DNA of 8,435 nucleotides from contig JAFAYN010000033.1 of the NCBI GenBank assembly GCA_019240375.1, positions 1 to 8,435 of the forward strand. The letters are read 5' to 3'. A program made the translations under genes and the position numbers. This stretch comes from Gemmatimonadota bacterium (lineage in GTDB: Bacteria; Gemmatimonadota; Gemmatimonadetes; Longimicrobiales; Longimicrobiaceae). Position 1 is the first letter of the stretch, and each line of letters opens with the position of its first letter. The notes under the pieces were generated by a model, which did not search any database, was not told the DNA's origin, and was given only the letters and a program-made list of their open reading frames with translations. Of the stretch, positions 1-7,841 are shown one piece after another.

Positions 1-112
1 CATGAACGAGCTGGAGTCCGAGGTGTCGGGTACCATCCGCGAGATCTGCGTGGAGAACGCCGAGCCGGTGGAGTACGGCCAGGTCCTCTTCCGCATCGAA
101 CCCGACGCGTGA
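1..112 (+). CDS. accB: AccB C-terminal fragment (biotin carboxyl carrier protein of acetyl-CoA carboxylase), 5' end cut off by window
   Basis: The window opens inside a reading frame whose codons begin at base 2 and end at TGA 110-112. It encodes the last 36 residues of a biotinyl domain: [12 protein letters not shown], then [18 protein letters not shown] and a short tail. This matches the C-terminal half of bacterial AccB, where the biotinylated lysine lies in an (E)AMKMMN-type motif. The MN at the window start is the end of that motif, so the lysine codon should lie a few bases outside the window. AccB carries the carboxyl group from the biotin carboxylase AccC to the carboxyltransferase in the first committed step of fatty-acid synthesis. 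The accC gene downstream supports AccB over other biotinyl or lipoyl domain proteins. The stop overlaps the GTG start of the next gene by four bases (GTGA). Confidence 0.9.
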   Translation, partial: MNELESEVSGTIREICVENAEPVEYGQVLFRIEPDA

Positions 113-1293
113 GCATGGAGGAGTGGGCGCAGGAGGCGACCGTCCCGGCGGGGCGGCCCTCCGGCGCCGCGCGGGAGTTCGTGCTTCGCGAAGCCCTGGA
201 GGAGATGGTGCGCCGGGGCGCGTCCGACCTGCACCTCAAGGCCGGCCGTGGTCCGGTCGTGCGCGTCCACGGCGAGCTGTACGACACCCCGCTCCCCTCG
301 CTCCGCCCCGACGACCTGAAGCGCTGCGCGGACCAGCTGATGAGCCCCCGCCAGCGCGACATCTTCGCGGAGCGCAAGGAGATCGACTTCGCCATCGGGG
401 TGCAGGGGCTGGGGCGCTTCCGCACCAACATCTTCCAGCAGCGCGGGACGCTGGGGTTCTCCTTCCGGGCGATCCCCTTCGAGGTCCCGTCGCTGGACGA
501 CCTCGTCCTCCCGCCGGTGGTGCAGGAGATCGCCACCGCGCCGCGCGGGCTGGTGCTGGTGACGGGGGTGACGGGGAGCGGGAAGTCGACCACGCTGGCG
601 TCGATGATCCGCTACCTGAGCGAGCGGCGGGCGGTGAACATCGTCACCGTGGAGGACCCGATCGAGTTCCTCCACCGCGACGCGCGGGGGATGATCAGCC
701 AGCGCGAGGTGGGGACGGACACCCACTCGTTCCACGACGCGCTGCGGTACGTCCTCCGGCAGGACCCCGACGTGATCCTGCTGGGCGAGATCCGCGACAT
801 GGCTTCCATGGAAACGGTGCTCAAGGCGGCGGACACCGGGCACCTGGTCCTGTCCACGCTGCACACCACCGACGCGGCGCAGACCATCGGCCGGATCATC
901 TCCTTCTTCCCGCCGCACCAGCACGCCGAGATCCGGACGATGCTGGCGATGGCGCTCCGCGCGGTGATCTCGCTCCGCCTGATCCCCCGCGCGGACGGGA
1001 AGGGGCGCGTCCCGGCGGCGGAAATCCTGGTGAACACGGCGGCGATCGCGGATCGCATCCGCGCCACCGACCAGATGCAAACGATCCCCGAGCTGATCGC
1101 CGAAGGGCGGACGCAGTACGGGATGCAGACCTTCGACCAGAGCCTGATGGATCTCTATCAACGTGGGCTGATCTCCTTCGACTGGGCGATGCACTACGCG
1201 TCCAACCCCTCGGAGTTCTCGCTCCGGGTCTCCGGGGTCGCCTCCTCCTCCGACGTGGCGTGGTCGGACACCCGCACCGGACTGGAGAGGTAG
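109..1293 (+). CDS. pilT: PilT-like type IV pilus retraction ATPase
   Basis: This encodes 394 residues of the type II/IV secretion ATPase family. A PAS-like N-domain opens with a GASDLHL motif (about residues 37-43). The RecA-like domain has Walker [10 protein letters not shown] (153-161, lysine 159), an Asp box VEDPIEF (about 181-187), Walker B LLGEIRD with glutamate 227, and a His box HLVLSTLHT (245-253). The C-terminal part contains GMQTFDQSL and [11 protein letters not shown], which are typical of PilT. There is no four-cysteine zinc motif and the length fits PilT/PilU rather than the longer PilB, so it should be a cytoplasmic hexamer driving pilus disassembly and twitching. PilU is the main alternative. 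GTG 109 is chosen because GTGA overlaps the accB stop and suggests coupling; ATG 115, two codons later, is equally possible. No clear Shine-Dalgarno is visible. Its position between accB and accC is odd. Confidence 0.88.
   Translation: MSMEEWAQEATVPAGRPSGAAREFVLREALEEMVRRGASDLHLKAGRGPVVRVHGELYDTPLPSLRPDDLKRCADQLMSPRQRDIFAERKEIDFAIGVQGLGRFRTNIFQQRGTLGFSFRAIPFEVPSLDDLVLPPVVQEIATAPRGLVLVTGVTGSGKSTTLASMIRYLSERRAVNIVTVEDPIEFLHRDARGMISQREVGTDTHSFHDALRYVLRQDPDVILLGEIRDMASMETVLKAADTGHLVLSTLHTTDAAQTIGRIISFFPPHQHAEIRTMLAMALRAVISLRLIPRADGKGRVPAAEILVNTAAIADRIRATDQMQTIPELIAEGRTQYGMQTFDQSLMDLYQRGLISFDWAMHYASNPSEFSLRVSGVASSSDVAWSDTRTGLER
1284..1290 (+). promoter_or_regulatory. Shine-Dalgarno of accC
   Basis: GGAGAGG lies inside the last codons of the pilT-like gene and ends six bases before the accC ATG at 1297. 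A second GGAG at 1293-1296 touches the start codon and is too close to act. The site ties accC translation to the upstream frame. Confidence 0.6.
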
Positions 1294-1296
1294 GAG

Positions 1297-2649
<1,353 letters not shown>

Positions 2650-2650
2650 G

Positions 2651-3397
2651 ATGAAGCTGGACGTTTTCCTGACCCCCGGCGAGCTGGCCCCGGCCGACAC
2701 GACGGACCGTACGGTGGTCATCCTCGACGTGCTGCGTGCGTCCAGCACCATCGTGGAAGCGCTGGCCTCCGGCGCCCGCACCATCTTCCCGGTCTCCTCC
2801 ATCGAGGAGGCGCTCCGCCTGGCGAACACGATCGGGCGCGAGGGGGTGCTCCTGTGCGGTGAGCGCAAGTGCCTCCCCATCGAGGGGTTCGACCTGGGGA
2901 ACTCCCCGGGCGACTTCACCCCGGAGCGGGTCGGCGGGAAGACGCTGGTGATGAGCACCACCAACGGGACCGCCGCGATGACCCTGGCCCCCGGGGCGTC
3001 GCGCATCCTGATCGCCTCCTACCTGAACCTCACCGCGGTGGTGGAGGAGCTGGCGCGGACGGAGGCGGAGCCGGTCTTCGTCTGCTCCGGGCGCGACAAG
3101 CACTTCGGGCTGGAGGACGCGGTCTGTGCCGGAGAGATCGCGTCGCGGCTGGTCGAGGCGCGCCCCGGCGAGTGGCAGCTCAACGACGGCGCCCGCGCCG
3201 CCATGTCGCTGGCGCGCGAGTTCGGCCCCACGGTGGAGTTATTCGCGGGCACCGCGGCGGGGCAGGCCATCACCGCCGCCGGGCTGTCGGACGACCTCGC
3301 CTTCTGCGCGCAGACCGACCGCCACGCCGTGGTCCCGGTGCTCCAGGAGCGGCAGATCACGCTGGCCACCCCCCTCCACGCGGTTTCCGAGCGGTAG
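2651..3397 (+). CDS. comB: ComB-family 2-phosphosulfolactate phosphatase
   Basis: This 248-residue protein has the features of the ComB family: an N-terminal MKLDVFLTPGEL, the DVLRASST motif (26-33), LCGERKCLPIEGFDLGNSP (68-86), STTNGT (102-107) and CSGRDKHFGLEDAVCAG (145-161). Characterised ComB is an Mg-dependent phosphatase that converts (R)-2-phospho-3-sulfolactate to sulfolactate, a step in coenzyme M synthesis in methanogens. Homologues occur in many bacteria that do not make coenzyme M, where the substrate is often unknown, so the in vivo role here is uncertain. No other coenzyme M or sulfolactate gene is visible. ATG 2651 follows the accC stop by one base, and AAGG at 2641-2644 gives a weak ribosome site with six-base spacing. 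It is the last gene of the four-gene run and has no signal peptide. Confidence 0.88.
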   Translation: MKLDVFLTPGELAPADTTDRTVVILDVLRASSTIVEALASGARTIFPVSSIEEALRLANTIGREGVLLCGERKCLPIEGFDLGNSPGDFTPERVGGKTLVMSTTNGTAAMTLAPGASRILIASYLNLTAVVEELARTEAEPVFVCSGRDKHFGLEDAVCAGEIASRLVEARPGEWQLNDGARAAMSLAREFGPTVELFAGTAAGQAITAAGLSDDLAFCAQTDRHAVVPVLQERQITLATPLHAVSER

Positions 3398-3422
3398 CGG
3401 ACTTCCGCTCCGGGCTCGCGGG

Positions 3423-3452
3423 GGGCCTCCGTTCCGCGCGGGACGGAGGCCC
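3423..3452 (+). terminator. Probable terminator hairpin after comB
   Basis: A 13-bp stem (3423-3435 with 3440-3452, one G-T wobble) closes a GCGC loop, 25 bases past the comB stop. The following run is poor in T; only a TTTT at 3477-3480 lies further on. It could therefore be an intrinsic terminator typical of high-G+C genomes, or a processing or stability element. A smaller hairpin, GCCCGCC/GGCGGGC (3482-3488 with 3494-3500), follows before ftsK. Confidence 0.55.
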
Positions 3453-3533
3453 TCCGCGCCCACCTTTCCATCGTCGTTTTCGCCCGCCCTCGCGGCGGGC
3501 TCCCCGGGGACGCTGAACCACCCGATCCGAAGT

Positions 3534-5984
3534 ATGTCGATCACGCTGGACGACCGGCAGCGCCGCGAGCTGTGGGGGATGGCCCTCACCGCCCTGGCCA
3601 TCCTCCTCACCCTCAGCTTCGTCCCGCCCACCCTGTTCGGCGCCGCCGGGAGCCGCGTGTTCTCGACGGGGAACATCGTGGGGGTGCTGGGGCGGGAGAT
3701 GTCCGCGGGCGCCTACGCCCTCTTCGGGCTCCCGGCGCTCCTCCTCCCCGCCTTCCCGCTGCTCTGGGGACTGGTGGCCTTCGAGCGGATGGGGAGCGGG
3801 CCGGCGCTGCGCTGGAGCGCGCTCCTGGGGGGCGGCTCGCTCCTGTTCGCCACGGGGACGGCCGTGGTCGCGCGCGGCGTCCAGGCCGACGCCACCGCGG
3901 CGGGATGGATGGGGACCGCGCTGGGTGACCCGCTCGCGACGCTGCTCGGCGGGGTGGGGGGGACGCTGGTGCTGTGCGTCCTGTTCGCGGCGCTGTGCAT
4001 CGTCACCATCGGGTGGAACCCGCTGCGCACCGTGGTGGGCGGCGGCAGGCTGGCGTGGAGCCACGCCGGGAAGACGGTGGCCGGCATCCCGGAACTTCTT
4101 CCGAAGCGCCCGGCGATCCCCTCCTTCGGACGGGGGCCGCGGGACGAGCGGGAGGACGACGACGAGGCGGAGCCGGAGGACGAGGAACTCGCGGACGACG
4201 AAGAGGACCACACCGTCGGCTGGCAGCTCCCCGAGGAGACCGTCTTCGGCGGGGACGCGCCCGACCCGCGGCGGGACGACACCGACCCCTTCCCCCCGCT
4301 GCGCCCGTCGCCCCTGGCGGCGAAGCCGGCCGCGGCGGCCGCGCCGACGAAGGCCAGGCAGCCTGCGGCGCGCCCGAAAACGGTGCGCGACGAGCAGACC
4401 GACCTCCTCCCCGAGGACAGCGGCGACCCGTTCAGCCAGGACCTCCCCTCCACCGCGCTCCTGGTGGCGCCGCCGGCGCGCGACGAGGCGCGCAACCGGC
4501 ACGAGCTGGACAAGCTGGGGCAGGTGCTGGTCGACAAGCTGGCGACCTTCAAGATCGAGGGGGAGATCATCGGGATGACCGCCGGCCCGGTGGTCACCCA
4601 GTTCGAGGTGGCGCCGGCTCCGGGGGTCAAGGTGGCCCGCATCGCCAGCCTCGACGCCGACCTGGCGCTGGCGATGAAGGCGCCCTCCATCCGCATCGTC
4701 GCGCCGATCCCCGGCAAGGGCGCGGTGGGCGTCGAGGTGCCGAACCCCACCCCGGAGATGGTCTTCTTCCGGGAGACCATCGAGTCGCCGCAGTTCCGGG
4801 GGAGCAAGGCGCTCCTCCCGCTGGCGCTGGGGAAGGACATCGCCGGCCGCCCGTACGTGGCCGACCTGGCGAAGATGCCGCACCTCCTGATCGCGGGCGC
4901 CACCGGGTCGGGGAAGTCGGTGTGCGTCAACACCATCATCACCTCGCTGATCTTCCGGCACACGCCGCAGACGCTGCGCTTCCTGATGGTGGACCCCAAG
5001 ATGGTGGAGCTGAGCGTCTACAACGACATCCCGCACCTCCGCCACCCGGTCGTCACCGACAACAACGACGCGGCCACGGTGCTCAAGTGGGCGGTGCTGG
5101 AGATGGAGCGCCGCTACGAGCTGCTCTCGGTCAACGGCGTCCGCAACCTGCAGGACTTCAACAAGCGGGTGGAGAGCGGCGGGATCCTCCGCTCCCCCGA
5201 GGCCGACGGCGACGAGGGCGATCCGGACCGCTGGATCTACAAGGGCGGCGCGCTCCCGTACATCGTGGTCATCATCGACGAGCTGGCCGACCTGATGATG
5301 ACGGTGCAGGGCGACGTCGAGAAGCCGCTGGCCCTCCTCGCGCAGAAGGCCCGCGCCATCGGGATCCACCTGATCCTTGCGACGCAGCGCCCCTCGGTGA
5401 ACGTCATCACCGGTCTGATCAAGGCCAACTTCCCCAGCCGGATCGCCTTCCGCGTCTCGTCCAAGGTGGACTCTCGCACCATCCTGGACCAGAACGGCGC
5501 CGACAACCTGCTGGGGAACGGCGACATGCTCCTCCTCCCCCCGGCCAGCAGCGAGGCGGTCCGAATCCAGGGCGCCTACCTGTCCACGGAAGAGACGGAG
5601 CAGCTGATGAACTGGTACCGGGAGGTCACCCGGCTCCGGCGCGAGCTGGCGCTGGCCGAGGGGCGCGACCCGGACGAGCAGGCCCGGCGCGAGGCCAACA
5701 TCCTGGACGAGGTCCGCTCCAAGGAGGACGACGGCTCGGACGACGAGGAGCAGGAGGCCGTCGGCGACCGCGACGCGCTCTTCCGCGAGGCCGCGGAGCT
5801 GTGCATCCAGCACCAGGGCGGCTCCACCTCGCTCCTCCAGCGGCGGCTGCGGATCGGGTACGGGCGCGCGGCGCGGGTCATCGACCAGCTCCACTTCGCG
5901 GGGGTGCTGGGGCCGCCGGACGGCTCCAAGCCGCGCGAGGTGCTGATCGACCACGTCCAGCTCGACCGCATCTGCACCGACTAG
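3534..5984 (+). CDS. ftsK: FtsK/SpoIIIE-type DNA translocase
   Basis: This is an 816-residue septal motor that pumps DNA and assists chromosome dimer resolution and segregation at division. The N-terminus has four hydrophobic segments (about 14-36, 59-82, 93-112 and 134-160). A linker follows that is strongly acidic at 204-225 and then Pro/Ala-rich to about residue 300. The alpha/beta motor domain carries Walker A GATGSGKS (455-462, lysine 461), MVDPKMVELSVYNDIPHL, Walker B YIVVIIDELADL (Asp582-Glu583) and LATQRPSVNVITGLIKANFPSRI. The C-terminal gamma winged helix (about 745-816) contains LQRRLRIGYGRAARVIDQL, the part that reads polarity sequences in characterised FtsK. The linker is short, as in SpoIIIE/SftA-like forms. 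ATG 3534 is chosen because it directly precedes the first membrane segment. The frame is open upstream to 3126, but that part overlaps comB and resembles no protein. No strong Shine-Dalgarno is visible. Confidence 0.95.
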   Translation: MSITLDDRQRRELWGMALTALAILLTLSFVPPTLFGAAGSRVFSTGNIVGVLGREMSAGAYALFGLPALLLPAFPLLWGLVAFERMGSGPALRWSALLGGGSLLFATGTAVVARGVQADATAAGWMGTALGDPLATLLGGVGGTLVLCVLFAALCIVTIGWNPLRTVVGGGRLAWSHAGKTVAGIPELLPKRPAIPSFGRGPRDEREDDDEAEPEDEELADDEEDHTVGWQLPEETVFGGDAPDPRRDDTDPFPPLRPSPLAAKPAAAAAPTKARQPAARPKTVRDEQTDLLPEDSGDPFSQDLPSTALLVAPPARDEARNRHELDKLGQVLVDKLATFKIEGEIIGMTAGPVVTQFEVAPAPGVKVARIASLDADLALAMKAPSIRIVAPIPGKGAVGVEVPNPTPEMVFFRETIESPQFRGSKALLPLALGKDIAGRPYVADLAKMPHLLIAGATGSGKSVCVNTIITSLIFRHTPQTLRFLMVDPKMVELSVYNDIPHLRHPVVTDNNDAATVLKWAVLEMERRYELLSVNGVRNLQDFNKRVESGGILRSPEADGDEGDPDRWIYKGGALPYIVVIIDELADLMMTVQGDVEKPLALLAQKARAIGIHLILATQRPSVNVITGLIKANFPSRIAFRVSSKVDSRTILDQNGADNLLGNGDMLLLPPASSEAVRIQGAYLSTEETEQLMNWYREVTRLRRELALAEGRDPDEQARREANILDEVRSKEDDGSDDEEQEAVGDRDALFREAAELCIQHQGGSTSLLQRRLRIGYGRAARVIDQLHFAGVLGPPDGSKPREVLIDHVQLDRICTD

Positions 5985-5995
5985 CGGAAGGGAGC

Positions 5996-6035
5996 AGGGC
6001 CGCCCCACGAAGGACCGGGGCGGCCCTGGTTTTTT
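5996..6035 (+). terminator. Intrinsic terminator after ftsK
   Basis: A perfect 11-bp stem, AGGGCCGCCCC (5996-6006) with GGGGCGGCCCT (6017-6027), encloses a 10-base loop and is followed by GG and six T (6030-6035). It begins 12 bases after the ftsK stop. The form is textbook and isolates ftsK transcription from the next gene. Confidence 0.92.
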
Positions 6036-6043
6036 CAACTTCA

Positions 6044-6071
6044 TTGCGTTCCCCCCAGGGCAATCTATATT
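6044..6071 (+). promoter_or_regulatory. Sigma70-like promoter for the 138-residue orphan gene
   Basis: TTGCGT (6044-6049) and TATATT (6066-6071) are separated by 16 bases, just after the ftsK terminator. A start near 6078 would leave a leader of about 95 bases. The AT-rich -10 element stands out in a 70% G+C background. The yajQ upstream region has a similar pair, which supports it as a real promoter type in this genome. Confidence 0.62.
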
Positions 6072-6160
6072 CGGGGCGGCAGGTGTCCCTGTGGTGGCGC
6101 CCGCTCACGCGTCCCGACCCGTCCGGAGCGTGCTTTTACCACCGAGTGTCCCATCCATCC

Positions 6161-6169
6161 GAAGGAGGT
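6161..6169 (+). promoter_or_regulatory. Near-perfect Shine-Dalgarno that fixes a GTG start
   Basis: GAAGGAGGT is nearly the full complement of the 16S rRNA 3' tail. It ends four bases before GTG 6174. It is by far the strongest ribosome site in the window; the neighbouring ftsK, lolA-like and yajQ genes have weak or no visible sites. It implies high translation of the orphan gene and decides its start. Confidence 0.85.
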
Positions 6170-6173
6170 CCTG

Positions 6174-6590
6174 GTGAGCACGCAGCCCGAAATGGACGAC
6201 AACGTCGCCGAGATGAAGGGATCGCTGCAGCTGGGGGGAGGCGCGCAGTTCTGGGCGTACATCTCGCCGCAGAACAACACGGAGCAGGCCGTGACCAAGT
6301 GGCAGGTCACGATCGAGCAGGCGGACGGCAACTGGACGGGAACGATCACCTCCGACAACCCTCAGCAGCAGCTGAAGACCCCGAACCTGTCGGGCCTCTT
6401 CAACGTGAAGGTGACCGGCTCCGGGCCGAAGATGCCCCAGAAGCAGCTCACTCCGCAGTCCGGGAGCAAGCCCAACATCGGGTGCAACTCCAACTGCGCC
6501 GCCATGGTGGGGATCGTGGCGACCCCGGACGGGACGGGAGCGAACTACTGGACGGTGTGGGACGCGCTCTGCTCCCGCGGCGAGAGCTGA
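6174..6590 (+). CDS. Unrecognised 138-residue protein, likely beta-rich and highly expressed
   Basis: I do not recognise this family. The start is GTG 6174, set by a near-perfect Shine-Dalgarno. No signal peptide, lipobox or membrane segment is visible, so it should be cytoplasmic unless exported by another route. The sequence alternates short hydrophobic strands with polar turns: GAQFWAYISP (23-32), TKWQVTIEQ (41-49), NWTGTITS (53-60) and LSGLFNVKVTGSG (72-84). This pattern suggests a beta-sandwich or Ig-like fold. The C-terminal third has a CNSNC motif (Cys104, Cys108), a third Cys133 and an aromatic YWTVW (125-129). It has five Trp, many Gln/Asn and a single Arg, unlike the Arg-rich neighbours. 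A hand count of 6181-6540 gives about 66% G+C, somewhat below the neighbouring genes. It has its own promoter and terminators on both sides, so it forms a monocistron. That it is a gene is well supported; its function is unknown. Confidence 0.8.
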   Translation: MSTQPEMDDNVAEMKGSLQLGGGAQFWAYISPQNNTEQAVTKWQVTIEQADGNWTGTITSDNPQQQLKTPNLSGLFNVKVTGSGPKMPQKQLTPQSGSKPNIGCNSNCAAMVGIVATPDGTGANYWTVWDALCSRGES

Positions 6591-6634
6591 GCGGCGGGGG
6601 ATCGGCATCCTTCCGCCGGTGATCGGGCGGTATT

Positions 6635-6670
6635 CGCGGCCGCGGGGAACGTCCCGCGGCCGCGTTTTTT
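6635..6670 (+). terminator. Intrinsic terminator after the orphan gene
   Basis: A perfect 12-bp G+C stem, CGCGGCCGCGGG (6635-6646) with CCCGCGGCCGCG (6653-6664), has a six-base loop (GAACGT) and is followed at once by six T (6665-6670). It lies 45 bases past the stop and is a very strong terminator. Confidence 0.93.
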
Positions 6671-6761
6671 CAGGAACCCCGCCGCGGGGGAGCGGGTACC
6701 CGTATCGTACCGGCGGCCGAGCGCCGCCGCGACGACCCCGGACCCGAAGCGCCTGGAACCG

Positions 6762-7712
6762 ATGAACACGACCACTCTCCGCCGGACCCTCTTCCTCGCC
6801 CCCCTGCTCGCCGCCGCGGCGTGCGGCGGGAACGAGGCCGCGGACGCGAGAAGCGACGATCCCCGGACCCCCCCGGCCGTCCAGCCGGCGACGGCACGAG
6901 AGGGGGCCGCCCCGGCGAACGCTTCCGCGCCGGTCGGGGCTCCCGCGGCGCAGCCCGCCGTGTCGGCTCCGGAGCCCCAGGCCGCGACCGGGCGTCCGGT
7001 CGCCCCGCCCCACGGGCCCGCGGTCCTGGACCCGATCCCCGCCGCCCCGCAGCAGCCGCTCACCTCTCCGGTGGTGGAATCGGCCCCGGAAGCTCCCGCC
7101 GCCGAAACTCCCGCCGACGAGCAGGGGGCCAGCGCCGCGCAGATCCTGCAGCGGGTGGAGCGCAACTACGGCAGCGTCCGCAGCATGCAGGCGGACTTCG
7201 TGCAGGAGCTGCGCGTCCCGCTGCTGGGGCAGAACACCCGCAGCACGGGAAAGATCTACCAGCGCCGTCCCGACCGCTTCCTGATGAAGTTCACCCAGCC
7301 CGTGGGCGACGTGATCGTGGCGGACGGGCGCAGCTTCTGGATGTACTACCCGAGCAACGATCCCAAGCAGGTGATGAAGACCTCCATCGCCGCGGGGAGC
7401 CAGCAGGTGGACCTTCAGAAGCAGTTCCTGAGCAACCCCAACCAGCGCTACAATTCGCGGCTGGGCGGGGAAGAGACGGTGGACGGGCGCCGCGCGTACG
7501 TCCTCACCCTGGTCCCGCGGCAGCAGTCGCCCTACAAGCAGCTTCGCATCTGGGTGGACAAGGGCGACTACTCGGTGCGCCGCTTCGAGATGACCGAGCA
7601 GAACGAGTCGGTGCGGCGACTGGAGTTCCGCAACCTGAAAACCAACGTCGCGCTCCCCGACGCGCTCTTCAGCTTCACGCCGCCGAGAGGGGCCCAGGTC
7701 TTCCAGCAGTAG
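6762..7712 (+). CDS. lolA: LolA-domain outer-membrane lipoprotein carrier, predicted lipoprotein with long Pro/Ala linker
   Basis: This 316-residue protein combines three parts. Residues 1-21 form a lipoprotein-type signal: RR at 7-8, a hydrophobic core LFLAPLLAAAA, then Cys21-Gly-Gly. The box AAAC lacks the usual Leu at -3 but fits relaxed rules. Residues 24-123 are a low-complexity linker rich in Pro, Ala and Gln. Residues 125-316 are a LolA-type domain: AAQILQRVERNYGSVRSMQA, FVQEL, GKIYQRRPDRFLMKFTQP, then a beta-rich run with VIVADGRSFWMYYP and LRIWVDKGDYSVRRFEM. LolA normally is a soluble periplasmic carrier of about 200 residues that takes lipoproteins from LolCDE to LolB; this one looks membrane-tethered and half as long again. 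ftsK lies upstream, with the orphan gene between, echoing the ftsK-lolA pairing of other bacteria. ATG 6762 is chosen because it begins the signal; its ribosome site is weak. Confidence 0.85.
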   Translation: MNTTTLRRTLFLAPLLAAAACGGNEAADARSDDPRTPPAVQPATAREGAAPANASAPVGAPAAQPAVSAPEPQAATGRPVAPPHGPAVLDPIPAAPQQPLTSPVVESAPEAPAAETPADEQGASAAQILQRVERNYGSVRSMQADFVQELRVPLLGQNTRSTGKIYQRRPDRFLMKFTQPVGDVIVADGRSFWMYYPSNDPKQVMKTSIAAGSQQVDLQKQFLSNPNQRYNSRLGGEETVDGRRAYVLTLVPRQQSPYKQLRIWVDKGDYSVRRFEMTEQNESVRRLEFRNLKTNVALPDALFSFTPPRGAQVFQQ

Positions 7713-7717
7713 CCGCG

Positions 7718-7751
7718 AACGGGCGGGCCGAAAGGTCCGCCCGTTTCGTTT
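7718..7751 (+). terminator. Intrinsic terminator with GAAA tetraloop after the lolA-like gene
   Basis: A 12-bp stem (7718-7729 with 7734-7745, one G-T wobble) is capped by GAAA (7730-7733), a stable GNRA tetraloop. A moderately T-rich tail, TTTCGTTT (7744-7751), follows. It starts six bases past the stop codon, and the tail overlaps the -35 region of the next promoter. Confidence 0.8.
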
Positions 7752-7755
7752 GCGC

Positions 7756-7785
7756 TTGCTCCCGTCTCCGGGCGGGGTGTAGATT
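7756..7785 (+). promoter_or_regulatory. Sigma70-like promoter of yajQ
   Basis: TTGCTC (7756-7761) lies 18 bases before TAGATT (7780-7785); a second copy-like hexamer, TTGCGC (7750-7755), adjoins the first. A start near 7792 would give a leader of about 50 bases to ATG 7842 and would exclude most of the upstream GTG 7800 extension. The arrangement resembles the 6044-6071 promoter. Confidence 0.5.
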
Positions 7786-7841
7786 CCGCCCCCGGCCTCG
7801 TGGCCGGAAACATCGGTTCAGCACCCGGAATCCAGCGAATC

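Noticed and set aside
109..1293. The pilT-like gene as a PilB/GspE assembly ATPase
   Set aside because: It lacks the long N-terminal domain and the four-cysteine motif of assembly ATPases, and has the PilT-type C-terminal blocks.
3126..3533. A 136-codon N-terminal extension of ftsK
   Set aside because: It overlaps the well-supported comB gene and crosses the hairpin at 3423-3452. Its composition is Arg/Ser/Pro-rich, and the membrane domain begins properly after ATG 3534.
3357..6044. An 895-codon open frame on the - strand opposite ftsK
   Set aside because: It is rich in Arg, Gly, Pro and His with no domain, and lies opposite a clear ftsK. Long antisense frames are expected at this G+C because stop codons are rare.
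6174..6590. The orphan gene as a ribosomally made, modified peptide precursor
   Set aside because: It is long for a precursor, has a folded-looking beta-rich body and no modification enzyme or transporter gene beside it. The Cys-rich end alone is not enough.
3974..6622. An 882-codon + strand frame overlapping ftsK and the orphan gene
   Set aside because: Its translation is low-complexity Arg/Gly/Pro sequence, and it runs through a terminator and a promoter. It is a shadow frame.
7800..7841. GTG 7800 as the yajQ start
   Set aside because: The 14 extra residues do not match the conserved YajQ N-terminus, and the codon lies within a few bases of the predicted transcription start.
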